Shown: in pieces, positions 41,894 through 55,016 of the stretch | How positions within the stretch are numbered: position 1 is the stretch's first letter | Layout of the letters: every line of letters begins with the position of its first letter | Assembly: GCA_963779515.1 (NCBI GenBank) | Contig: CAVZYN010000015.1 | Coordinates: forward strand, 7,824 to 71,823 | Source: CAVZYN01 sp963779515 | Lineage (GTDB): Bacteria > Pseudomonadota > Alphaproteobacteria > Rhizobiales > Hyphomicrobiaceae | Direction: 5' to 3' | Length of the DNA stretch: 64,000 nucleotides | Program-made: the position numbers and the translations under genes | Notes under the pieces: model-generated | What the model was told of the DNA's origin: nothing | Database searches by the model: none | What the model saw: the letters and a program-made list of their open reading frames with translations, nothing else

Positions 41894-43939
41894 CTAAGGC
41901 CGAGTTGCCGCTACGTCATAAACTTTTGTCGCGACGGGTGGCCGGCGAATGAGATCTTCCAGGCGCGCGCGCTCTTTCAAGAAATCCTGCAGCTGCTTGC
42001 CCTGCAAGCGCCGTTCGCGCGGTACTTGAATGGACATGGGATCGACATGCTGATTGTTGACGAGCACTTCGAAATGCAAGTGCGGCCCTGAAGATAGGCC
42101 AGTATTGCCGATGTATCCGATGATTTGACCTTGCCGCACGATCGCGCCTTCGGTGATGTCGGCGCCAAATCGCGACATGTGCGCGTACGACGTCTTGTAT
42201 CCGTTGGCATGCCGGACACGGACGTAATTTCCATATTCGCCTTTGCGGCCCGCCTCTTCGACCGTGCCCGCCCCGGCCGACATGATCGGCGTGCCGATCG
42301 GCGCCGCCCAGTCCGCGCCCGAGTGCATGCGCACGAATCCGAGAATAGGATGACGCCGCATGCCAAACCCCGACGCCAGTCGCACCGTGTCGCCGCGCAC
42401 AGGCTGACGCATGAGGAACTTGCGCGAAGTATTGCCGCGCTCGTCATAGTAGTCGATCACCCCGTCGGGCGAGCGGAAACGGAAGAAGCGCTGCGTCTCT
42501 CCGCCGAGCGTCAAAGATGTCGCCAGTAGTTCGCCCAGACTGCCGTCGGCGCCTTTCTCTACATCTTTGATATCAAAGAACCATTCAACGCTGTCGCCGG
42601 CGCCGACGCGGCGGCGGAAATCGGTTTCGTAGGCATGGATGCGCAGCATCTGCAAGATCAGATCGGGCGCGAGCCCCTGATCGACCGCCATCTGATAGAA
42701 GCTCGCATAGAGGCCGGCGGCCTGCGAAACATCGTCCGCGCCGAGCGTTGAGCGCGCCATCCGCTCGTCCATCGGCGTGGCGCTTGCGACGAACTCTCCC
42801 GCGGCATTGCGCAAAACTGTCAGCTTGTGCGCCTGCCCATCGCTGAAGACGCTGAACCGCGCTGGCTCCAGCCGCCCCGTCTGCAACACCGATGGCACCA
42901 GCGTGACATGCAGCTCGTGGCCTGGCGTGATCGCGTTCTCCGGCAGGATCGACTTCGAGGCGTCCAGCATCGCCCGGACCTGCCAGGTCTCGGAACCAAG
43001 CCGCCCGAGGATCTTGCTCAACGTGTCGCCGCGTCCGACCTTGACGACCCTGAGTTCGCGGCCCGAGAGCTCGGCCGATCCGTCATCCTGTTCGAAAAAG
43101 GTTTTGCTGAGCACTGTCGTGTAGGGCGGCAGCGGCTCCGGCTGCGCGCGTTGAACACGGTCGGGATGCAGTTGATGCGAGGGCAGCCGTTCTGAACCCT
43201 CTGGCACGAACGAGGGCCGCATCTGCGCCGGGTTCTCGTCCGCCGCCTGCGCCCGCGCGACAATGGCATTGACCTCCTGCGCGTCGAGTTCCTGCCCGTC
43301 CTCGCCCGGCATGATGCCGCCGAGCAGTTCCACGACCTTGACGGACACCTGGCCTTGCTTGTCATCCGCGGCTTTGTCGCCGTCGTCGCCGGGCGCGACC
43401 GCATAGAGTTTGTAAGGGTTGAACGGCGGCAGCTGCGCCGCAATCGTGCTCGAAACTGGCGCCAGCCGCCCAACGATGCGCGCGTAAGGCTTTGTGCGGA
43501 TGTATTCCCGCTGCCCGCGCCGTTCCATCGACGATTCATGCACGACGAACTTGGTTGCCAGCGCCGCGGTCGCCATCTGCAAACGGTCCGTCTTCGGCGC
43601 CGCCCACCTCAGGCCGTCGACTTTCGCTGTTGGCAATTGCAAGCGCTGCAGCGAGTTGTCGCGGAACCGTTGCAGCGTCGGCATCAGGCCGCCGCTATCG
43701 CCGCTGTCGGTCGAACCGACAATCACCGCGCCGATCGCAAACACGCCGACGGCACCGGCGAACAGCGTGCTCAACATCCATTTGAGGCGGCCGCCGACAT
43801 GCCGGGCTGAGTGATCGGAGGCGTAGACATCGGCAACGCGCGACCGCCGGTTGGCGGAACGTCGCGCCGCCTCCCCGGTCGTCGGCCCGACCAGCGTGCG
43901 TCGGCGCGCCAGCGGAGCATGTCGTCGGTTGTCGATCAC
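41894..43939 (-). CDS. M23 family metallopeptidase with LysM-like region
   Basis: A 681-residue envelope protein. The start is a GTG at 43939, with GGGGGAC eight bases upstream; longer frames begin with an Arg-rich stretch that looks non-native. A basic N-terminus is followed by one transmembrane anchor (MLSTLFAGAVGVFAIGAVIV, about residue 55). A LysM-like segment is VVKVGRGDTLSKILGRLG. The C-terminal M23 domain has zinc ligands in MHSGADWAAPIGTPI and GPHLHFEVLVN. Such proteins are DD-endopeptidases that cut peptidoglycan cross-links, acting in the periplasm while anchored to the inner membrane. All M23 ligands are present. Confidence 0.92.
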   Translation of the reverse strand: MIDNRRHAPLARRRTLVGPTTGEAARRSANRRSRVADVYASDHSARHVGGRLKWMLSTLFAGAVGVFAIGAVIVGSTDSGDSGGLMPTLQRFRDNSLQRLQLPTAKVDGLRWAAPKTDRLQMATAALATKFVVHESSMERRGQREYIRTKPYARIVGRLAPVSSTIAAQLPPFNPYKLYAVAPGDDGDKAADDKQGQVSVKVVELLGGIMPGEDGQELDAQEVNAIVARAQAADENPAQMRPSFVPEGSERLPSHQLHPDRVQRAQPEPLPPYTTVLSKTFFEQDDGSAELSGRELRVVKVGRGDTLSKILGRLGSETWQVRAMLDASKSILPENAITPGHELHVTLVPSVLQTGRLEPARFSVFSDGQAHKLTVLRNAAGEFVASATPMDERMARSTLGADDVSQAAGLYASFYQMAVDQGLAPDLILQMLRIHAYETDFRRRVGAGDSVEWFFDIKDVEKGADGSLGELLATSLTLGGETQRFFRFRSPDGVIDYYDERGNTSRKFLMRQPVRGDTVRLASGFGMRRHPILGFVRMHSGADWAAPIGTPIMSAGAGTVEEAGRKGEYGNYVRVRHANGYKTSYAHMSRFGADITEGAIVRQGQIIGYIGNTGLSSGPHLHFEVLVNNQHVDPMSIQVPRERRLQGKQLQDFLKERARLEDLIRRPPVATKVYDVAATRP

Positions 43940-44204
43940 TGAAGTCCCCCGGACCGAGCGATTTCTGCGCGTTTCCGCGCGTGATCGATGGCCAACGTCG
44001 CTACGGCCCGCCCGCGCGCGCCAAGCGAAAGCATACCATGCCCCCCGGACGGCGCTGTGCGAACGAGTCGTTACCCTCAGGAAACGTGTGGCTCGATGCG
44101 GGCGAATTTGCGGCAAGCGCTTATGGCGTCGAGGAAATCGCGCTCGCTGTGCTGTGGACAAGTTTGTGCGCTGCAAACAATTTCAAAATTTTTTACGATA
44201 GCTG

Positions 44205-44233
44205 TTGACACAGGCCGATCATTTCTATTAATT
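44205..44233 (+). promoter_or_regulatory. Probable sigma-70 promoter of the rRNA operon
   Basis: TTGACA at 44205-44210 is a consensus -35 box. It is followed by an A/T-rich stretch, TTCTATTAATTGG, that offers a -10 region at a spacing of 15-17. An A/T-rich upstream block (TTTCAAAATTTTTTACG) could serve as an UP element. Confidence 0.6.
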
Positions 44234-44378
44234 GGATCCTTGTGACGGGGCGCTGAGCGCTTCGCCACGAACGACAACCTCCCGATTGGATGCGAGGATC
44301 AACGGATAACTCCGGTGACGCCCTCGTTTTCGCTCCGATCTTCCCTCCAAAGGAAGGTCGTAGGGATAGCGTTGTCTT

Positions 44379-44390
44379 TGCTCTTTGACA
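44379..44390 (+). promoter_or_regulatory. boxA-like rRNA antitermination site
   Basis: TGCTCTTTGACA differs at one position from the consensus boxA TGCTCTTTAACA, which loads Nus factors on rRNA transcripts. It lies about 215 bases before the 16S gene, the normal place. Confidence 0.75.
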
Positions 44391-44603
44391 ATTGAATTGA
44401 AGGAAGGGAAACGCAGACGGCGGAGTCCTGGCGGATCTGTTCCGATGCTCAAACATCGGCAGGTCAAACAGACTCTGGCAATACTGCGTTTCCAAGCCAT
44501 CACCATGATCGCGTCGGGGTAACCTGGCGAGGTCATAGTGTGAAGGTGCCCGTTACGCATATTCTTGGAGAGATTCACTCCAAGCCGACCAGAATCACAC
44601 TTT

Positions 44604-46095
<1,492 letters not shown>

Positions 46096-46248
46096 GAACC
46101 TCGTTAGGTTCCGGGCATCTTGCCCGGCCTCGAAGTTCGCTTTGGAAACAAAGGGACCAGTTCGGAATCAACTGGCTCCTATTTTTAACGCGGGACGCCG
46201 CCGTCTTCGTTTCTCTTCCTTCGCATGGACATCATATCCGCGTTTACC

Positions 46249-46325
46249 GGGCTTGTAGCTCAGTTGGTTAGAGCGCGCGCTTGATAAGCGTGAGGTCGGA
46301 AGTTCAAATCTTCCCAGGCCCACCA
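46249..46325 (+). tRNA. tRNA-Ile (GAT)
   Basis: A 77-base tRNA in the 16S-23S spacer, CCA encoded. The acceptor arm is GGGCTTG with CAGGCCC, the anticodon GAT lies at 46283-46285 in CTTGATAAG, and the T-loop is GTTCAAATC. It is followed by tRNA-Ala, the usual spacer pair. Confidence 0.97.
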
Positions 46326-46387
46326 CTTTCGGTGCCGGGTTGGTTGATCGGTGCCCGGTTGATCGGTGTATGCAGCCTTACGGAATT

Positions 46388-46463
46388 GGGGCCATAGCTC
46401 AGCTGGGAGAGCGCGTGCTTTGCAAGCATGAGGTCGTCGGTTCGATCCCGTCTGGCTCCACCA
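46388..46463 (+). tRNA. tRNA-Ala (TGC)
   Basis: A 76-base tRNA with encoded CCA. The acceptor arm is GGGGCCA with TGGCTCC (one G-U pair), the anticodon TGC lies at 46421-46423, and the T-loop is GGTTCGATCC. The 288 bases from here to the 23S start are spacer and processing stem without a gene. Confidence 0.97.
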
Positions 46464-46751
46464 TTATCCGGCGCTGTTGCGCAGTCCATGCGAATGAAGA
46501 CATTGGTTCCGCCGACCAAAATCGGCGGGTTCTTGACATCGTAAAGAAGGGATACGCCTGAGGTTCTGGCAAACGATAGCCAGCGCCGCTCGCAAGAGCT
46601 CGAAGTTGTTTAACCGCGCTTCGGTTTGGGTTTATCTCGATGAAAACTGGTTTTATGAGCAATGCTACCCTGCCGAGAACGATACGGCGCGTGGATGGGG
46701 ACTCCAACCCTCGGAAACGTGCTGTGTTAAGGTGAGCATTGCTAATGAGAG

Positions 46752-49572
<2,821 letters not shown>

Positions 49573-49730
49573 CATTAAGCAATGCTCACTTTTGAGAGGT
49601 TCAACTTCGCTTGCGAAATCGCTCGCGAAGCTGACGATCTCATCAGTGAGAGTTGGCATCAGGCCGTGCGGCCCAAGCCCCGCGCGGCGCCAAGACAAAA
49701 ACCAGTTTTCACACTCCTTCACCTCTTCGT

Positions 49731-49850
49731 CGACCTGGTGATTATGGCGGGGTGGCTGCACCCGATCCCATTCCGAACTCGGCCGTGAAACGCCCCTGCG
49801 CCGATGGTACTTCGTCTTAAGACGCGGGAGAGTAGGTCGTTGCCAGGTCT
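49731..49850 (+). rRNA. rrf: 5S ribosomal RNA
   Basis: About 120 bases from ACCTGGTGATTATGGCGGGG to TCGTTGCCAGGTCT; the ends pair (ACCTGG/CCAGGT). The block CCGATCCCATTCCGAACTCG and GGGAGAGTAGG are standard 5S features. It follows the 23S gene by about 160 bases. No tRNA-fMet is seen after it, although many alphaproteobacterial operons have one there. Confidence 0.95.
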
Positions 49851-49934
49851 ACCAAGAGGTGACGGAGTGTTTTTGCATCGCGATCCAATGGATCGACGGT
49901 GCTCATCGAGATCCCTTCTTTTCAATGTTTCGAA

Positions 49935-49972
49935 ACGCCGCTTTGGGTCCGCCCAAGGCGGCGTTTTCGTTT
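49935..49972 (+). terminator. Terminator of the rRNA operon
   Basis: Stem ACGCCGCTTTGGGT (49935-49948) with GCCCAAGGCGGCGT (49951-49964), allowing G-U pairs, followed by TTTTCGTTT. It lies 85 bases after the 5S gene. Confidence 0.85.
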
Positions 49973-50103
49973 GTGCGCGCCCGTGCATGCTTGCACGTGA
50001 GGCCTTCGCCGGCGCCGATCTGACGTGCTGGCTGCACGATTGCCAAAGTCACGGCAATCAAGTCGTATGTCGGCGCCACGATCAAATGGAGCCGATCACC
50101 ACG

Positions 50104-50574
50104 ATGCCTGTCGTCAACTTGTCCGTGAATGGAAAGCCCGCACGGGCCGACATTGCGTCAGATGTTCTCCTCGTCACGCTCTTGCGCGACAATCTCAACC
50201 TCAAAGGTACGCATGTCGGCTGCGATACCAGCCAATGCGGTGCCTGCACGGTTCACGTCGATGGCCGCTCGGTGAAAAGTTGCACCATGCTGGCGCTCGA
50301 AGCCGACGGCGCATCCGTCACGACGATTGAAGGCATGGCGGCGCCGGACGGCTCGCTGCATCCGATCCAAGACGCGTTCCGCGCCCATCATGGCCTCCAA
50401 TGCGGTTTCTGCACACCCGGCATGGTGATGGCGTCCGCCGCGCTGCTCGCCAAAAATCCGCGACCGACCGATGCCGACGTGCGTCATGGCCTCGAAGGCA
50501 ACATCTGCCGCTGCACCGGCTATCAGAACATCGTCGATGCGGTGCTCGCCGCCGCGCACACCATCAAGGTTTGA
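50104..50574 (+). CDS. (2Fe-2S)-binding small subunit of a molybdenum hydroxylase (CoxS-like)
   Basis: A 156-residue protein with both [2Fe-2S] sites of the xanthine oxidase family. The plant-type site is GCDTSQCGACTVHVDG, and the helical-domain site is QCGFCTPG with CRCTGY. It passes electrons between the molybdenum and FAD subunits. The ATG at 50104 (MPVVNLSVNGK) fits family N-termini; one at 50086 would add six residues. It is the first gene of a three-gene unit with the FAD and molybdenum subunits. Confidence 0.94.
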   Translation: MPVVNLSVNGKPARADIASDVLLVTLLRDNLNLKGTHVGCDTSQCGACTVHVDGRSVKSCTMLALEADGASVTTIEGMAAPDGSLHPIQDAFRAHHGLQCGFCTPGMVMASAALLAKNPRPTDADVRHGLEGNICRCTGYQNIVDAVLAAAHTIKV

Positions 50575-50579
50575 TCGCC

Positions 50580-51391
50580 GTGAACCCATTCAACTTCTTT
50601 CGCGCCACCTCCATCAGCGACGCGCGCACCCAATTTTCCGCCGCGGCCGATGCCCGCTATCTCGCCGGTGGCCAGACCCTTCTCCCTGTGATGAAGCAGC
50701 GACTCGCGGCACCCAGCGATCTCATCGCGCTCGCGAAAGTCACCGGAACTTACCGGAATCACCGTCACTGCTGGCGAAATCGCGATCGGCGCCATGACGC
50801 GCCACGCCGATGTGGCGGCATCCGCTGACATCCGCCGCGCGCTCCCCGCGCTTGCCCATCTCGCCGGCGGCATCGGCGATCCGCACGTCCGCAATCGCGG
50901 CACCATCGGCGGCTCGCTCGCCAATTCCGATCCGTCCGCCGATTATCCCGCCGCCGTCCTCGGTCTCGGCGCCACCATCCACACCGAAAAACGCGCAATT
51001 CCCGCCGATGATTTCTTTGTGGGGATGTTCACGACCGCGCTCGAGCCGGGCGAACTGATCACCCGCGTGACGTTCCCGCTGCCTCAGCGCGCCGGATACA
51101 TCAAATTCCCCAACCCCGCCTCCCGCTATGCCGTCGTCGGCGTCATGGTGAGCCAAGGCAAGAGCCGGCGTCCGCGTCGCCGTCACCGGTGCCGGCCCCA
51201 ACGCTTTTCGTGTGCCAGAGATGGAAGCCGCCCTCACGCGCTCGTTCTCGCCCGAGGCGATCGCCAGCATCAAGCTCCCAGCCGACGGCTTGAACAGCGA
51301 CATTCACGCCTCCTCCGAATATCGCGCGCATCTGATCTCCGTCATCGCAAAACGCGCGGTCCATGCCGCCATCGCAGGATACGGCTCATGA
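50580..51391 (+). pseudogene. FAD-binding middle subunit of the molybdenum hydroxylase (CoxM-like), two frameshifts
   Basis: A GTG at 50580 starts MNPFNFFRATSISDA. Family motif YLAGGQTLLPVMKQRL is intact; an extra A at about 50742 then shifts the frame. The protein continues in the next frame with ITVTAGEIAIGAMTRH and NRGTIGGSLANSDPSADYP, the FAD-binding motif. A second extra A at about 51152 shifts it again into VAVTGAGPNAFRVPEM and the stop at 51391. This stop overlaps the start of the large subunit. Corrected length is about 270 residues, normal. As both shifts look like single-base insertions and flanking genes are intact, errors are likely. Confidence 0.8.
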
Positions 51392-53745
51392 ACGCCCCCT
51401 TCCGTTTCGGCCAGTCCCAGGTCCGCGTCGAGGACGCACGCTTCCTCACCGGCAACGGCACCTACATCGACGACGTCAATCTGCCGCGCCAGGCCATCGC
51501 CGTCATCAAGCGCGCGGAACTGGCGCACGCCCGCATACTGAAATTGGACATCTCGGCCGCGCGAACGGCTCCGGGCGTGCTGCTTGTTGTCACCGGAAAC
51601 GAATGGGTCGCTGCCGGTTACGGCGCGATTCCCTGTCGAACGCCTGTACGTACCAACATCGATGGCTCGCCCTTCAAAGAACCTGTCCGGCACTGCCTCG
51701 CGACCGACACGGTGCGCCAAGTAGGCGAGCCGATCGCGCTGGTTGTCGCCGAAACGGCGGCACAAGCACGTCATGCGGCCGATCTGGTCGAAGTCGACTA
51801 CGACCAACTGCCAGCCGTCGCCGATCCCGTCAAAGCGCTCGGCGGTGACGCAGCCCAACTCTGGCCCGGCATTCCCGGCAATCTTTGCCTCGATTTCTCA
51901 CTCGGCGACGCCAAGGCCGTCGATGCGGCGATCACGGCGGCGGCGCACGTGGTTCGCCTGACCGTCGTCAACAACCGCGTCACCGCGGTCGCCATGGAGC
52001 CGCGCGGCGTCGTCGCGGATTATGACGCAGCATCCGGCCTGATCACGCTCTGGAACGCGTCGCAGAACATCCACTCCAATCGCGACATCTACGCCAACAC
52101 GATCCTGAAAATGCCGCCGGAGAAACTGCGTCACGTCGCGCCCGATGTCGGCGGCGGCTTCGGCGCAAAGAACAGCGTCTATCCCGAGCCGGCCCTCCTC
52201 GCGCATGCCGCAAAGACCCTCGGCCGCCCCGTCAAGTGGACGGCAGACCGCAGCGAAGCCTTCCTGACCGACACGCATGGCCGCGATCAGGTCTCCGAGG
52301 TAACGCTTGCGCTCGATGCGGAGAAGAAATTTACAGCCCTCAAGGTCGATACCATCGGCAACCTCGGCGCCTGGTGCGGAACCATGGGCCCGTTCACGCC
52401 AACCGGCGGTACCGCGCGCACGCAAGGTGGGCCGTATGCCATTCCGGCCATGAACTACACCGCCCGCGCGGTCTTCACCAACACGTCGCAGACCGATCCC
52501 TATCGCGGCGCCGGCCGCCCCGAGGCCTCCTTCCACATCGAGCGAATCGTCGAATACGCCGCGCGTCAGCTCGGCGTCGATCCGATGCAGCTGCGCCGCA
52601 ACAATCTGATCCCCGTCGCGGCTCTCCCCTACAAGACGCCGATGGGCCTATCGATCGACAGCGGCGATTTTCCTGCCGTGTTCGAACGCGCGCTGGTGTT
52701 GGGTGACTACGAAAACTTCCCCGCCCGTGCAGCGAAGGCAAAGGCGGCCGGGCTGCGGCGCGGCTTTGCCGTCGCGCCCTATCTCGAATGCACCGGCGGC
52801 GTGGTGAAGGAGGAGGCGACCGTCAGCTTCGCGAGCGACGGCTGGGTCGAGCTCTCGGTCGGAAGTCACTCGACTGGGATGGGCCACGAAACTGCGTTCG
52901 CCCAGATCCTCAATCAGCGCCTCGGCGTCGCGATCGACCGCATCCGATTCAGACAAGGCGACACCGCCGCCACTAAGATCGGCGGTGGCCACGGCGGTTC
53001 TCGCGGCCTCGAAGTCGGCGGCAACGCGGTGTTGAAAACGGCGGACGTCATCGCCGGCAAGGCCCGCGCCATTGCCGCGCATCTTCTGAATTCGCGCGCC
53101 GAGGACATCGATTTCACCAACGGCGTCCTCCGCGATGTGAAAACCAATCAGAGCCTGAAGTTCTCGGACGTCGTCGCCGCTGCCGCCGATCCGAGCCGCT
53201 TACCCGCCGGCATGACCGCCAGTATGGGGGGGTGCGCGCTCAACGCGAGTGAGGTGTTCGAGCGCGAGGCCATCACGATTCCCAATGGCGCCCACGCCGC
53301 CGAAGTCGAGGTCGATCCGGAAACCGGCGTCGTCCGCGTTGTCGGCTTCTGGGCCGTCGACGATTTCGGCGCGGTTGTGAACCCCATGCTGGCCGATGGC
53401 CAGGTGATGGGCGGCATCGCCCAGGGGCTCGGCCAAGCGCTGCTGGAAGAGATCGTGCACGATCCAGAGTTGGGCCAGCTCTTGACGGGATCGTTGATGG
53501 ACTACGCGTTGCCGCGCGCCGACCATATGCCGCCGATGGTGATCGAATATTTCGAGGGCGCGCCGACCAAGCGCAATCCGCTTGGCGTCAAGGGTGCGGG
53601 CGAAGCCGGCTGCTGCGGCGCCCCGCCCGCGATCGTCAACGCCGTGCTCGACGCGCTCGCCGAGTACGGCGTGCATCACATCGACATGCCGCTGACGCCC
53701 GAGAAGGTGTGGCGCGCGATCACCGCGACCTCGTCGCGCACCTGA
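51388..53745 (+). CDS. Molybdopterin-binding large subunit of a xanthine oxidase-family hydroxylase (CoxL-like)
   Basis: A 785-residue protein. The N-terminal domain begins FGQSQVRVEDARFLTGNGTY. Molybdenum-cofactor segments include PDVGGGFGAKNSVYPEPALL and DPYRGAGRPEASFHIERIVE. The C-terminal GVKGAGEAGCCGAPPAIVNA carries the active-site glutamate. The form I CO-dehydrogenase loop AYxCSFR is absent; YRGAGR is found instead, so carbon monoxide is not the expected substrate. The complex probably hydroxylates an aldehyde or N-heterocycle in the cytosol. The frame is open upstream of 51388 only because of the shift in the preceding gene. Confidence 0.92.
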   Translation: MNAPFRFGQSQVRVEDARFLTGNGTYIDDVNLPRQAIAVIKRAELAHARILKLDISAARTAPGVLLVVTGNEWVAAGYGAIPCRTPVRTNIDGSPFKEPVRHCLATDTVRQVGEPIALVVAETAAQARHAADLVEVDYDQLPAVADPVKALGGDAAQLWPGIPGNLCLDFSLGDAKAVDAAITAAAHVVRLTVVNNRVTAVAMEPRGVVADYDAASGLITLWNASQNIHSNRDIYANTILKMPPEKLRHVAPDVGGGFGAKNSVYPEPALLAHAAKTLGRPVKWTADRSEAFLTDTHGRDQVSEVTLALDAEKKFTALKVDTIGNLGAWCGTMGPFTPTGGTARTQGGPYAIPAMNYTARAVFTNTSQTDPYRGAGRPEASFHIERIVEYAARQLGVDPMQLRRNNLIPVAALPYKTPMGLSIDSGDFPAVFERALVLGDYENFPARAAKAKAAGLRRGFAVAPYLECTGGVVKEEATVSFASDGWVELSVGSHSTGMGHETAFAQILNQRLGVAIDRIRFRQGDTAATKIGGGHGGSRGLEVGGNAVLKTADVIAGKARAIAAHLLNSRAEDIDFTNGVLRDVKTNQSLKFSDVVAAAADPSRLPAGMTASMGGCALNASEVFEREAITIPNGAHAAEVEVDPETGVVRVVGFWAVDDFGAVVNPMLADGQVMGGIAQGLGQALLEEIVHDPELGQLLTGSLMDYALPRADHMPPMVIEYFEGAPTKRNPLGVKGAGEAGCCGAPPAIVNAVLDALAEYGVHHIDMPLTPEKVWRAITATSSRT

Positions 53746-53773
53746 CGCCGGCCGCGACATCGTTCTTCACTTC

Positions 53774-53886
53774 ATCCTTCTCCCTTTGGGAGAAGGTGCC
53801 CCGAAGGGGCGGATGAGGGCTCACACCCTCACCTGTCACGCCCAGCTGACGCTGCTCGTGACATCCTCTCCCGCACGCGGGAGAGG
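53774..53886. repeat. GC-rich palindromic repeat, CTCTCCC family, copy 1
   Basis: Two hairpin units, CCTTCTCCCTTTGGGAGAAGG at the left and CCTCTCCCGCACGCGGGAGAGG at the right, frame GGGGCGGATGAGGG and CACCCTCACC. A related element lies at 57928-58051 in the same orientation. It separates the molybdenum hydroxylase genes from the convergent ABC operon. Confidence 0.75.
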
Positions 53887-53901
53887 AATGAAGATATGCA
53901 C

Positions 53902-55002
53902 CTACTCGTCCTTGACCGATCCTGTGTCGCGATAGGCCCAGCAGACGTCGCGCGGGATCGAGACGGGAATGTCGGCGCCGACCTGATAGCGGGCGGCGGT
54001 GCCGAGTTCGAGCACCTCGAGTTTGCGGCCGAACAGATCGATGTCATAGACCGTCTGTGTGCCGAGATAGCGCCGGTCGAGCACCTTGGTGCGGAACGCG
54101 TTGCTGGCATCCTGCCGGCCGAGCGCGATATTTTCCGGTCGCAATGCGAGACGCACGGCGTCACCCGGTGCGAGCGAACCGAACAGGCGAACCTCCGCCG
54201 CCCCACCACCGAGATCGACGACGCCAGCGCCATTCTCGGCCTTGATCAGACGTCCTGTTACCTCGTTGGAAGCGCCGGTAAAGTTGGCGACGAACAGATC
54301 GGCCGGGCTGTTGTAGATCTCGTCCGGCGTGCCGAGCTGCAGAAGCTTGCCGTCGCGCATGACGCCGATGCGATCGCCGAGCGCCACGGCCTCGGCCTGA
54401 TCGTGGGTCACATAGAGTGCGGTCATGCCGGCTTGCTTCAAAATGCGCCGCAGATCATCGCGCAGCCGCAAGCGCAGTTTCGCATCGAGGTTGGAGAGAG
54501 GCTCATCCAAGAGGATGAGCTGCGGCCGATAGACGAGGCTTCGCGCGAGGGCGACGCGCTGCATCTGCCCGCCCGACAGCGAAACGACGGGACGATCCGC
54601 GTACTCGGTGAGACCGACGAGCTCGAGTGCGCCAGCGATCATCTTGTCGGCTTGGCCCGCCGCCGACTTCCGGTGCTTCAGCGGGTAAGCCACATTCTGG
54701 CGCACCGTCATGTGCGGCCACACCGCATAGGATTGAAACACCATGCCGATGTTGCGATGCCGCGGCGGAATGAGGATGCCTTTCTCCGGCGCGGAGACAA
54801 CTTTGTCGCCAATGCTGATGGCGCCGCCGGTCGGATGTTCGAGCCCGGCGACACAGCGCAGCGTCGTCGTCTTGCCGCAGCCCGAAGGCCCGAGCAAGAC
54901 GACGATTTCGCCTGCTGGCACGTGAAAGCTGACCCCGTCGACCGCGGCGCGGCCAACGTTGAAAGCTTTCTTCAGATCCTTGACGTCCAGCGGTGCCGAC
55001 AT
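53902..55002 (-). CDS. ABC transporter ATP-binding protein (Fe3+/polyamine type)
   Basis: A 366-residue ATPase: Walker A GPSGCGKTTT at 39-48, signature VSLSGGQMQRVALARSL near 141, Walker B LILLDEPLSNLDAKL near 162, switch His in YVTHDQAEA. The C-terminal ~120 residues form a TOBE regulatory domain (AVRLALRPENIALGRQ). It energises uptake by the permease encoded at 56079-57788. It is the last gene of a minus-strand operon of permease, binding protein and ATPase. The FbpC/PotA-type architecture allows iron, spermidine/putrescine or phosphonate as ligand. Confidence 0.94.
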   Translation of the reverse strand: MSAPLDVKDLKKAFNVGRAAVDGVSFHVPAGEIVVLLGPSGCGKTTTLRCVAGLEHPTGGAISIGDKVVSAPEKGILIPPRHRNIGMVFQSYAVWPHMTVRQNVAYPLKHRKSAAGQADKMIAGALELVGLTEYADRPVVSLSGGQMQRVALARSLVYRPQLILLDEPLSNLDAKLRLRLRDDLRRILKQAGMTALYVTHDQAEAVALGDRIGVMRDGKLLQLGTPDEIYNSPADLFVANFTGASNEVTGRLIKAENGAGVVDLGGGAAEVRLFGSLAPGDAVRLALRPENIALGRQDASNAFRTKVLDRRYLGTQTVYDIDLFGRKLEVLELGTAARYQVGADIPVSIPRDVCWAYRDTGSVKDE

Positions 55003-55016
55003 CGTTCAAACTGCCC

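Noticed and set aside
50794..53745. A single 983-codon protein fusing the FAD and molybdenum subunits
   Set aside because: The segment just before 51388 is out-of-frame sequence produced by a shift in the FAD-subunit gene; the large-subunit ATG overlaps the true FAD-subunit stop.
51388..53745. True aerobic carbon monoxide dehydrogenase
   Set aside because: The AYxCSFR active-site loop is missing; YRGAGR is present instead.
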